Origin: Armatimonadota bacterium
GTDB taxonomy: Bacteria; Armatimonadota; Zipacnadia; Zipacnadales; VGFC01
Assembly (NCBI GenBank): GCA_016869045.1
Contig: VGFC01000007.1
Span: 1-47,672 of the forward strand
Length of the DNA stretch: 47,672 nt
Direction: 5' to 3'
Every line of letters begins with the position of its first letter. Within the stretch, counting starts at the first letter, position 1. The notes beneath the pieces are model-generated. The model ran no database searches, was not told the DNA's origin, and was given only the letters and a program-made list of their open reading frames with translations. Made by a program: the position numbers and the translations under genes. Below, in pieces: positions 24,025 to 31,458 of the stretch.

Positions 24025-26577
24025 ATGGCGCCGATGACGATCTCGCTGGACGGTAGCGACTGGCGCGTGCTGCCGCTGATGCCGCGCGAGTGGGAGTGGC
24101 GGCGCGTGTGGGAGAAGCCGGAGACCGTCACGCCTGCGCTCTGGATTCCGGCGCAGGTGCCCGGCACCGTGCAGGACGACGCGTTCGACGCGGGACTGAT
24201 CCCGGACTACACCACGGACTTCCACAGCCGTGACTGCGAGTGGACGAGCGAGCGGGACTGGGTCTACCTGAAGGAGTTCGCCGCGCCCGAGGTACCCGAG
24301 GGCGGCGTCGTGCGGCTCATCTTCGAGGGCGTAGACTACGAGTGCCGCGTCTACCTCAACGGACAGTTCCTTGGCCACCACGAGGGCATGTACGATGCGT
24401 TCGAGTTCGAGGTCACGCGCCTCCTGAGCCGCGAGGGCCCGAACAAGCTGGTGGTGATCTGCGAGCACGCGCCCCGCGAGGTCGGGCAGATTGGCCGCAC
24501 GAGCGAGGTGCGGCTCTGGAAGGCGCGGTTCGCCTACGATTGGGACTGGTGCACGCGCCTCGTGCCCATCGGCATCTACGAGAGCGTGCGGCTGGAGGTG
24601 ACCGGCCCCGCCTACATCAGCGATGTGCAGGTGTACACGCAACTGAGCGAGGACCTGAGCGAGGCCGAGGTCGGTGTCTCGGTGGACATCGGCTGCGCGC
24701 TAGCCGCGCCAGTCACGGTCTACACCACCCTCCTGCAGGATGGGCGGAAGGTCGCCTCGCGCTCGGGTGAGGTGCTAGCGACGGGTGGCATGACGACCTA
24801 CTCAGTTCGCTGCCCGGTCCCGGAGCCCAAGCTCTGGTGGCCGAACGGCTACGGCGAGCAGCCCCTCTACGAAGCGGAGGTCTCACTGGGAATTCGGGGA
24901 CATGACCCAATTCGCGCCTCATCGAATTGGGATCGTGTCCCCGAATTCCCCCTTGACACGAAGACCGTCACCTTCGGCATCCGCCGCGTGCGGGCGCTCC
25001 CGAATGACGGTGCACCCGAGGACGCGAAGCCCTACGTGCTGGAGGTCAACGGCAAGCGCGTCTACATCAAGGGCTGGAACTGGGCGCCGATCCAGCAGCT
25101 CTATGGGCGGCCGGGCCACGAGATGTACGAGCGCTGGCTAACGCTCGCGAAGGACGCGAACTGCAACCTGCTGCGCGTGTGGGGCGGCGGATTGCTGGAG
25201 AAGGAGTGCTTCTACAGCCTCTGCGACCGCCTTGGCATCATGGTCTGGCAGGAGTTCATCCACTCCTCGTCGGGCATCGACAACCGGCCGAGCACCGCGC
25301 CCGGCTACCTGCGCTACATCCGCCGGCAGGCGATGAAGATGGTGCCCCGGCGGCGCAACCATCCGTCGCTGGTGATCTGGACCGGCGGCAACGAGCTGAT
25401 GCACGACAACTGGACGCCGCTGGATGACACGCATCCGGCGCTGGCGGTGCTGAAGGAGGTCGTGCAGCGCCTCGATCCCGGCCGCCTCTGGTATCCCACC
25501 TCCGGCTGCGGCCCGGTGGAGAACGCCAGCCTCGAGCATGTCGGCAAGATGCACGACGTGCACGGCCCCTGGCAGTACCAGGGCCCGGCCGAGCACTACC
25601 GGCTGTACAACGGGATCGACGCGCTCCTGCACTCGGAGATGGGCGTCGAGGGCGCCGCGAACATCGAGGCGATGCGCAAGATCGCCGTCAGGCAGCCCCT
25701 CTGGCCGCCGGACGAGACGAACCCCCTCTGGCTTCACCACGGCGCGTGGTGGGTACAGCGCCCGATGATGGAGCGCGTCTTCGGCAGGATCGAGGACCTC
25801 GAGACCTACGTGAAGCTGAGCCAGCTCCTGCAGGCCGAGGGCTTGCGCTACTGCCTGGAGGCCAACCGCCGCCGCAAGTGGCGCTGCGGTGGGACGATGC
25901 CCTGGCAGTTCAACGAGTCCTGGCCCAACCTCTCCTGCACCAACGTGGTGGACTACTACGGCCAGCCGCGCCCCGCCTACTGGTGGTGCCGCAACGCGTA
26001 TGAGCCCTTCCACGTCAGCGCGAAGTATGACAAGCTGGGCTGGCAACCGGGCGAGACCTTCGAGACGGAGGTCTGGGTCAACAACTCGCTGGACGCGGCG
26101 CCCGGGACGCGCGTGACCTGGACCCTTTCCGACCTTCACGACCGGACCCTCGCCGCAGGGGAGGCCACAATTGACGCGCCCGCCTGCGGCGCCCTGCGGG
26201 TGGCGACGGCCTCCTGGCAAGTCGAGCGCCTGGAAGGGGCGGTCTTCATTCTCCACCTCAACGCCCTGGCACCCTCGATGCGGGGCTCAGCCAACTACTA
26301 CCTTTTCTCAACCGCCGACGAGCCCCTCTTCGCCGGGCTCGTCAGCGCGCCGAGGACTGAGCTGGTGGTCTCGCGCGTCGGCCGCGAACTGGAGATCACC
26401 AATGTCGGTGGCGTGTGGGCGCTCGGGGTACACCTGACGCCGACTGATGGAGGCTGGATCCGGTTCGACTCGAACTACCTCTCGCTCGCGCCCGGGCAGA
26501 CGTATTCGATGTGCTTCCTGCCCGAGGAGGCGAAGCTGCAAGTGAGCGGCCTGAACGTCGATGAGCAGGAAGTGTGA
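24025..26577 (+). CDS. GH2 beta-mannosidase-like glycosidase carrying a palindromic insert
   Basis: An 850-residue GH2 enzyme of the beta-mannosidase type. The jelly-roll domain opens ISLDGSDWRVLPLMP and WIPAQVPGTVQDDAFDAGLI. WGGGLLEKECFYSLCDRLGIMVWQEF leads to the acid/base Glu457 in IWTGGNELMHDN, and the nucleophile is probably Glu538 in LLHSEMGVEG. No signal peptide is seen. Residues about 289-309 (GIRGHDPIRASSNWDRVPE) come from a palindromic element at 24888-24950, inserted between YEAEVSL and LDTKTVTFGIRRVR, which normally join in a short turn of the immunoglobulin-like domain. The catalytic domain is undisturbed. It would remove beta-mannosyl or related residues from oligosaccharides. 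Confidence 0.94.
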   Translation: MAPMTISLDGSDWRVLPLMPREWEWRRVWEKPETVTPALWIPAQVPGTVQDDAFDAGLIPDYTTDFHSRDCEWTSERDWVYLKEFAAPEVPEGGVVRLIFEGVDYECRVYLNGQFLGHHEGMYDAFEFEVTRLLSREGPNKLVVICEHAPREVGQIGRTSEVRLWKARFAYDWDWCTRLVPIGIYESVRLEVTGPAYISDVQVYTQLSEDLSEAEVGVSVDIGCALAAPVTVYTTLLQDGRKVASRSGEVLATGGMTTYSVRCPVPEPKLWWPNGYGEQPLYEAEVSLGIRGHDPIRASSNWDRVPEFPLDTKTVTFGIRRVRALPNDGAPEDAKPYVLEVNGKRVYIKGWNWAPIQQLYGRPGHEMYERWLTLAKDANCNLLRVWGGGLLEKECFYSLCDRLGIMVWQEFIHSSSGIDNRPSTAPGYLRYIRRQAMKMVPRRRNHPSLVIWTGGNELMHDNWTPLDDTHPALAVLKEVVQRLDPGRLWYPTSGCGPVENASLEHVGKMHDVHGPWQYQGPAEHYRLYNGIDALLHSEMGVEGAANIEAMRKIAVRQPLWPPDETNPLWLHHGAWWVQRPMMERVFGRIEDLETYVKLSQLLQAEGLRYCLEANRRRKWRCGGTMPWQFNESWPNLSCTNVVDYYGQPRPAYWWCRNAYEPFHVSAKYDKLGWQPGETFETEVWVNNSLDAAPGTRVTWTLSDLHDRTLAAGEATIDAPACGALRVATASWQVERLEGAVFILHLNALAPSMRGSANYYLFSTADEPLFAGLVSAPRTELVVSRVGRELEITNVGGVWALGVHLTPTDGGWIRFDSNYLSLAPGQTYSMCFLPEEAKLQVSGLNVDEQEV
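24888..24950 (+). repeat. In-frame palindromic element, copy 2
   Basis: A 63-bp palindrome inside the GH2 gene, with outer arms GGGAATTCGGGGACA and TGTCCCCGAATTCCC, inner arms CCCAATTC and GAATTGGG, and loop GCGCCTCATC. Its 55-base core differs from copy 1 (13287-13347) at one loop base. Relative to copy 1 it has one extra A in the left outer arm and one extra T in the right, so pairing is preserved. It is read in the same codon register as copy 1, giving the same peptide apart from Arg for His. Confidence 0.94.
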
Positions 26578-26591
26578 GGCGGTCGTCGTAG

Positions 26592-26610
26592 GTCGGAGCG
26601 CCGCTCCGAC
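26592..26610. repeat. Intergenic palindrome GTCGGAGCG-C-CGCTCCGAC
   Basis: Perfect 9-bp arms around a single base, in the 66-base spacer between the GH2 stop (26577) and the arsenite methyltransferase start (26644). A seven-pair stem with a five-base loop is the likely fold. It could end GH2 transcription, but no T-tract follows; a REP-like dispersed palindrome is the alternative. Only one copy is present in this window. Confidence 0.7.
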
Positions 26611-26643
26611 ACCGCCGTAACCTGAGGTTTGGAGGGTGCCAAG

Positions 26644-27501
26644 ATGAGCACACGCAAGGCGGACGAGACCAGGGAGACCGTACGGAAGCGTTACGGACAG
26701 ATCGCCACGGCAGGTGGGGGCGCCCAGGCCGCCGCGAACCAGTGCTGCGAACCCAAGGGAGATGCATCATGCTGTAGCCCGGAAGACACCCACGCCCACA
26801 CCTCGGCACGAATCGGGTACTCGGCAGAGGAGCTGGCGGCCGTGCCCGAGGGCGCAGACATGAGCCTGGGCTGCGGGAACCCGCAAGCGATCGCCGCGTT
26901 GCAGCCGGGCGAGACGGTGGTGGACCTGGGCAGCGGCGGGGGCTTCGACTGCTTCCTCGCGGCGCGGCAGGTCGGCCAGACGGGTCGGGTGATCGGCGTG
27001 GACATGACGCCCGAGATGATCGCCAAGGCCCGCGAGAACGCGCGCAAGGGCGGCTATACGAACGTCGAGTTCCGCCTCGGCGAGATCGAGCACCTGCCGG
27101 TGGCGGATGGGACCGCGGACGTCGTCCTGTCGAACTGCGTCATCAACATGTCGCCGGACAAGCAGGCGGTCTACCGCGACGCCTTCCGCGTGCTCAAGCC
27201 CGGCGGCCGGCTGGCCATCTCGGACGTGGTGCGGCTGCAGGAGTTCCGTGAGTCCATGAAGGACGACCCTGACTGGCTCTGCGGGTGTGTGACGGGCTCG
27301 GCGAGCGTGGAGGAGCTGGAGGCGATCCTGGCCGACGCAGGCTTCCGCGACATCCGAATCACCGTCAACCCCGCCAGCCACGAGTTCATCCGCGACTGGG
27401 CGCCGGGCACCGGCGTCGAGGACTACATCGCCGCCGCGGGCATCCAGGCCGTCCGGCCCCCAGCCGGCTGCGAGGCCTGCACGGCGTGCGACGGATTGTG
27501 A
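26644..27501 (+). CDS. arsM: Arsenite S-adenosylmethionine methyltransferase
   Basis: The ATG at 26644, after GGAGG, gives 285 residues. It is a class I SAM methyltransferase with motif I VVDLGSGGGFDCFLAAR, IGVDMTPEMIAKAREN and the post-motif FRVLKPGGRLAISDVV. The As(III)-binding cysteines of ArsM are in place: Cys165 in LSNCVINMSPD, and Cys213/Cys215 in DWLCGCVTGSAS. Cys34, Cys35, Cys43 and Cys44 in NQCCEPKGDASCCSPE and CEACTAC near the end form extra thiol clusters common in bacterial homologues. It would methylate arsenite for detoxification. No arsR, arsC or arsenite pump is adjacent, and it meets the creatininase gene tail to tail three bases away. Confidence 0.95.
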   Translation: MSTRKADETRETVRKRYGQIATAGGGAQAAANQCCEPKGDASCCSPEDTHAHTSARIGYSAEELAAVPEGADMSLGCGNPQAIAALQPGETVVDLGSGGGFDCFLAARQVGQTGRVIGVDMTPEMIAKARENARKGGYTNVEFRLGEIEHLPVADGTADVVLSNCVINMSPDKQAVYRDAFRVLKPGGRLAISDVVRLQEFRESMKDDPDWLCGCVTGSASVEELEAILADAGFRDIRITVNPASHEFIRDWAPGTGVEDYIAAAGIQAVRPPAGCEACTACDGL

Positions 27502-27504
27502 GGC

Positions 27505-28368
27505 TTACGCCGTCCCCACCATCCCGATGATCTCCTCGAACCGCTCCGCCGCGAGCAGCTCCCCGTAGGCGACGAAGTGCTGCATGTTCCGCCAGGCGGC
27601 CCACACGTCTCCCGCTGCGCCGCCGGTCTCCAGTTGGTGGCTCACCAACGCCTGCTCCGCGCGCAAGAAGCGGGCGCGGGTCGCCGCGTCCCAAGTGGGC
27701 ATTCGCTGGGCGAGCGTCGCGAGGCGGGCGACGATCACCTCACTGACGCGCTCGCCCTCCTCGGCGGTGCTCCGGCGCGGATCGCCGCCGCCGATGCCCT
27801 GGAAGGGCGGGTCGCCCTTGAGCTGCGTGAGGTCGGTCAGCCCCGGGATCAGCGCCATCAGCAGCGAGGTCTCGAACTGGCCGCCATGATCGCCGAGGTA
27901 CCCCGCGTCCAGCGCGAGCCAGTACTCGGGCGTGCCGAGGACGGGGATGGCGAGGCGCTGCGTCTCACGGACCGCGGTCTCACGAACGATCATCTGCTGC
28001 GACGCGCCGTAGTGGCCGGTCAGCATGATGATCGCGCGGAAGCCGACGCGCTTCAGCTCGCCGCACAGGATGCTGAGCCACGGCTCCAGCACGCGCGAGT
28101 GGAACGTCGGTTCCGACTCCATCACGACCGTGTACGGCTGATCGACGCCGCCCACGCCGCCGAACACCGGCGGCAGTACCGCTCCTCCGCCGCGTTGCGC
28201 GGCCCGCACGCACAGCGCGTGCGCCTTGATCGCATCCAGCCCCAGGGCATTCTGCACGCCATGCCACTCCAGCGTCCCGAGCGGCACGAAGGCCGTCGGG
28301 CAGTCGGCGAGGGCGGCCTCGATCTGGTGCGGCAACATGCGTTCGTACTGCACTTCGCGGTCGGCCAT
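27505..28368 (-). CDS. Creatininase-family hydrolase
   Basis: A 287-residue member of the creatinine amidohydrolase family. Metal and active-site motifs are present: PLGTLEWHG with the Glu and His ligands, LGLDAIKAHAL with the Asp, MLTGHYGASQ with the His, and GDHGGQFETSLLMAL with the final Glu. These bind two divalent metals in creatininase and the related MftE and formamide hydrolases; the actual substrate (a cyclic or linear amide) cannot be chosen. The start follows GAGGTGAT. It is third in a minus-strand set behind two RlaP-type nucleotidyltransferases, 12 bases after the second one's stop. Confidence 0.92.
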   Translation of the reverse strand: MADREVQYERMLPHQIEAALADCPTAFVPLGTLEWHGVQNALGLDAIKAHALCVRAAQRGGGAVLPPVFGGVGGVDQPYTVVMESEPTFHSRVLEPWLSILCGELKRVGFRAIIMLTGHYGASQQMIVRETAVRETQRLAIPVLGTPEYWLALDAGYLGDHGGQFETSLLMALIPGLTDLTQLKGDPPFQGIGGGDPRRSTAEEGERVSEVIVARLATLAQRMPTWDAATRARFLRAEQALVSHQLETGGAAGDVWAAWRNMQHFVAYGELLAAERFEEIIGMVGTA

Positions 28369-28380
28369 TGTGGGATCACC

Positions 28381-29160
28381 TCAGGGATCGCCGCTGGAGG
28401 CACAGCGGCCTGTGCCCGCTTCCAGCCTGATCCGGATGAGCACATCGTTCAGCGCGTCCCTTGCCGAGGACTGGGCCGGCAGCGAGCTCAGTCCATATGC
28501 CGTCTCGAGTTCGGCGCGGAGACGTTCGTACTCCGCCTCGTGCAGCTCCAGGTCACTCTCGCGTAGCTGCGAGCCTTCGCCGCCGCCCATCTTTGCAGCG
28601 ATGAGATCCGGGATGTACGGCAGCCGGAACTCCTCGTTCAGTCGAACGAGGTTCGCCTCGACCTCGCCGGTGCGCATGAGGTGGATGCCGGTGAGTAGCA
28701 CGCGGTAGACGTAGAGCAATGGCTTGACCCTTGGCGGGTCCTCCTTGCGGAACAGCTCCCACTGGGTTCTGGCGAAGCCAACGTAGTGGTGCGCGTGGTA
28801 GCGTGTGATGCACTGGGGCGCGAGCGCCTTCAGCTCCTCATGTTCCCGGGTCGTGTGCACGACCAGCGGCGAAAGGAGTTGCTCCAGCACGTAGCCGTTC
28901 TTCCTGAGCATCAGCCGGATGAACTTCGCCACGTCGTGCGTGACGAGGTCGATCTGTGGGACTGCCTGGGTGCGGTGGATCTCCACGGTCTCAGGGGGCG
29001 GGTCGAGCCCCACAACCCCACGCAGGGGAAGAACGTGCGCTCCGCGCAGATCATAGTCCGAGTCGGCGGACGGGAACCCATACAGGTGCGCGCCGCTGAT
29101 CGTGGCGAAGATCAGCGGATGCGGGTGGTCAGTGATCGCCGTACGCAGCACTGCTTCCAT
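28381..29160 (-). CDS. RlaP-type predicted nucleotidyltransferase (small copy)
   Basis: A 259-residue protein of the predicted nucleotidyltransferase family named RlaP (DNA polymerase beta superfamily). The core is ISGAHLYGFPSADSDYDLRGAHV, equivalent to the G-S-x-x-[YF]-G...D-x-D signature; here Ala replaces Ser. The two acidic residues of SDYDLR would hold Mg2+. Later PQIDLVTHDVAKFIRLMLRKNGYVLEQLLSP and LLYVYRVLLTGIHLMRTGEV are typical. It starts six bases after the stop of a larger paralogue, with no clear ribosome site of its own, so it is probably translated by coupling. Family activity is unproven; RNA or small-molecule nucleotidylation is proposed. Confidence 0.87.
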   Translation of the reverse strand: MEAVLRTAITDHPHPLIFATISGAHLYGFPSADSDYDLRGAHVLPLRGVVGLDPPPETVEIHRTQAVPQIDLVTHDVAKFIRLMLRKNGYVLEQLLSPLVVHTTREHEELKALAPQCITRYHAHHYVGFARTQWELFRKEDPPRVKPLLYVYRVLLTGIHLMRTGEVEANLVRLNEEFRLPYIPDLIAAKMGGGEGSQLRESDLELHEAEYERLRAELETAYGLSSLPAQSSARDALNDVLIRIRLEAGTGRCASSGDP

Positions 29161-29166
29161 GTTCGC

Positions 29167-30081
29167 TCACACCATGCTCCGGCGGGCCCTGACCAGGAAC
29201 GCGTTGGCTCGCCCGTAGTCGGGACGCTCCGGCAGGTCGGACCGGGCCAGCGCAGCATCGAACTCACGATGGAGGCGCCGCCGCCACGCCTCCAGGTCGT
29301 CGACGGACATCTCGCCGCGGCGGATCGCCAGCAGTTGCTCCCGATGCTCGCCCACGTCCACACGGATCGCGCCCTCGCGCAGGGCCGCGATCCCCGACAG
29401 CAGCAACCGAATCAGATGCATCGCGTGCTTCCAGTTCATCTCCCCCGTGGTGCGCAGGTGCCGGTTCATCTTGTGGAACTGCGACATCGCGTACCCGTTG
29501 TACGTCTGGTAGACCATCCGGGACACGAAGGCCCCCCGCATCTCCCGCAGTTCGGCGGCAAGCGGCGTCATGTACTCCACGAGCGGCGTGTAGAGACACT
29601 CGAGGATGTTCGGGTTCGCCTTCAGGGCCAGGTTGACGAACTTGCCGATCTCCCAGTAGCACTCCTCGTGGTCGTCCGTCTCGAGCTGCTCGGGCACACC
29701 CGCAATCGACCAGTGCAAGGCGGCCGGCGGCAGGTAGAAGCCGCGGCGGTCGAAGTCCGAGTCATCCTCCGCCAGTCCGTACGCGCGCGAGCCGATCACG
29801 CACCGGTAGATGACATGCTGCCACAGCTCGTCCTGCGTCGGCCCCTCCGCGATCTGCTCCAGACCTTCCCGGTGAACATGCTTGCGGATCGCCAGGTCCT
29901 CGCGCCTGAGACGGGCCGTTGCCCCTCCGGGGAAGCTGACGGCGTACACCTCCCCCTCGTCGGCGAGCAGTCCGCCCACCATTCCCGCCGCGCCTGCCGG
30001 AAGGTCGGCCGCCTGTACAGGGACGCGCGTGACAACGTGCGTGCCGACCGGGATGATCCACGACTGCGGCTCTGCGTCCAT
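29167..30081 (-). CDS. RlaP-type predicted nucleotidyltransferase (large copy)
   Basis: The ATG at 30081, after GTGAGGTG, gives 304 residues; the frame upstream is shadow. Residues about 1-70 are an extra beta-rich N-terminal domain (VGTHVVTRVPV, MVGGLLADEGEVYAVSFPGG). The nucleotidyltransferase core follows: RCVIGSRAYGLAEDDSDFDRRGFYLPP with GSRAYG and SDFDRR, then EIGKFVNLALKANPNILECLYTPLV and KHAMHLIRLLLSGIAALREG. It is the paralogue of the adjacent 259-residue protein but keeps the canonical GS motif. Tandem copies suggest a heteromeric or sequential system. The divergent neighbour is a DegT-family aminotransferase; a GTCTCCT/AGGAGAC hairpin lies in the shared spacer. Confidence 0.89.
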   Translation of the reverse strand: MDAEPQSWIIPVGTHVVTRVPVQAADLPAGAAGMVGGLLADEGEVYAVSFPGGATARLRREDLAIRKHVHREGLEQIAEGPTQDELWQHVIYRCVIGSRAYGLAEDDSDFDRRGFYLPPAALHWSIAGVPEQLETDDHEECYWEIGKFVNLALKANPNILECLYTPLVEYMTPLAAELREMRGAFVSRMVYQTYNGYAMSQFHKMNRHLRTTGEMNWKHAMHLIRLLLSGIAALREGAIRVDVGEHREQLLAIRRGEMSVDDLEAWRRRLHREFDAALARSDLPERPDYGRANAFLVRARRSMV

Positions 30082-30122
30082 CGGGCACCTCACGTGGGCG
30101 TCGCTTCCTCGGGCAAGCGAGG

Positions 30123-30140
30123 GTCTCCTTGACAGGAGAC
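30123..30140. repeat. 7-bp perfect hairpin in a divergent spacer
   Basis: GTCTCCT (30123-30129) and AGGAGAC (30134-30140) pair around TGAC in the 111-base spacer between the RlaP-type gene (start 30081, minus) and the aminotransferase gene (start 30193, plus). TTGACA, a consensus -35 hexamer, lies in it at 30129-30134, but no matching -10 is seen at 16-18 bases. An operator or leader hairpin is possible. Confidence 0.4.
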
Positions 30141-30192
30141 AGCGCCCGCTGCGCCGAACCCTCGTGCGCAAGTCACCCACTGGAGGCAGGTC

Positions 30193-31449
30193 ATGCCCGA
30201 AGGGAAGTCGCACGAGCGAGAAGTCCCGGTCTTCGTCCAGACCGCCGTCGAGATCATGCCGGAGGATGCGTGGGAGCAGGTGGGGGAAGAGGAGGCGCGG
30301 ATGGTGTACGAGATGGCGTTGCGCAACGAGCTGTCCGGCGGGACGCCGGTTGTCCGGCAGTTCGAGCAGGAGTTCCGCGACACCATCGGCACGCAGCTCT
30401 GCCTGACGACCTGCAACGGGAGCGCGGCGTTGTACTCGACGTACTTCGGCGTGGGCGTGGGGCCGGGGGATGAGGTCATCACGCCCTCGTACACGTGGAT
30501 CTGCACGATCGGGCCGGCGCTGCTGCTTGGCGCGAGGCCGGTGTTCTGTGAGATCGACCCGCGCACGCTGGTGATGGACCCCGCCGATGTCGAGCGGCGT
30601 ATCACCGAGCGCACGCGCGCGATCGTGCCGGTGCACTTGTGGGGCAGCGTGTGTGACATGGACCCGATCGTGGAGATCGGCCGGAAGCACGGGATCCGCA
30701 TCATCGAGGACTGCTCGCACGCGCATGGCGCGGAGTACAGGGGCAAGAAGGTCGGCTCCATCGGCGATGTGGGCGCGTTCAGCCTGCAGGGGAGCAAGGC
30801 GCTCAGCGCGGGCGAGGGCGGTGCGCTGGTCACCGATGATGAGGAGATCTTCAACCGCGCGTGCCTGATCGGGCAGGCAAACCGCTGGGGCCTGGACCTC
30901 CCGGGCGACCGCTACCAGGAGCTGCAGCCCCTTGGCCTAGGGATGAAGCTCCGCAGCCACCCCTTGGGCATCGGCGTGGCGCTCGTGCAGCTCCACAAGC
31001 TCGACGACCTGAACGCCTCGCGCGGCGCGTTCGTGGCGGAGGTCGAGGAGGGAGTCGCGGACCTCGACTGCCTTGAGCCCCTGCACGTCTACCCGGGCGC
31101 GAAGCGCGGCGGCTACTACGCCTTCCCGCTCATCTACCATCCCGACCGCAACGGCGGCGTGCCGACGACGGAGTTCCTCGACCGCTGCAAGCAGGCGGGC
31201 CTGAAGTGCGGGGACGGCTGGTACCCGCTGCTGCACCAGCTTCCGCTCTTCCGCGACGGCTTCGATGTCTTCACGCGCAACCGGGGACCGCTCGGCGAGG
31301 GCTACCGGCGCTACCGGACCGGCGACCTGCCGATCACCGAGGACGTGCGCTCGCGCCTCGTCTTCCCGCCGATCCTCACGAAGCCCAAGCCCGGCGCGGC
31401 GGAGGCCTACGTGAGGATGCTGAAGCATGCAGCACGGAGAGAGGCATAG
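30193..31449 (+). CDS. DegT/DnrJ/EryC1-family PLP aminotransferase
   Basis: A 418-residue sugar aminotransferase-family protein. Motifs: CLTTCNGSAALYSTYFGVGVGPGDEVITPSYTW, FCEIDPRTLVMDP, AIVPVHLWGSVCDMDPI, IIEDCSHAHGAEYRGKKVGSIGDVGAFS and LQGSKALSAGEGGALVTDD. The Lys in GSKAL is the Schiff-base lysine, and the Asp of EDCSH contacts the pyridine nitrogen. These enzymes usually aminate keto-sugars for surface polysaccharides or glycosides. No sugar-nucleotide dehydratase is nearby, so a scyllo-inosose- or AHBA-synthase-like role is also possible. The start follows GGAGGC; the HEAT/beta-helix gene begins nine bases after its stop. Confidence 0.93.
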   Translation: MPEGKSHEREVPVFVQTAVEIMPEDAWEQVGEEEARMVYEMALRNELSGGTPVVRQFEQEFRDTIGTQLCLTTCNGSAALYSTYFGVGVGPGDEVITPSYTWICTIGPALLLGARPVFCEIDPRTLVMDPADVERRITERTRAIVPVHLWGSVCDMDPIVEIGRKHGIRIIEDCSHAHGAEYRGKKVGSIGDVGAFSLQGSKALSAGEGGALVTDDEEIFNRACLIGQANRWGLDLPGDRYQELQPLGLGMKLRSHPLGIGVALVQLHKLDDLNASRGAFVAEVEEGVADLDCLEPLHVYPGAKRGGYYAFPLIYHPDRNGGVPTTEFLDRCKQAGLKCGDGWYPLLHQLPLFRDGFDVFTRNRGPLGEGYRRYRTGDLPITEDVRSRLVFPPILTKPKPGAAEAYVRMLKHAARREA

Positions 31450-31458
31450 GAGGCCGCC

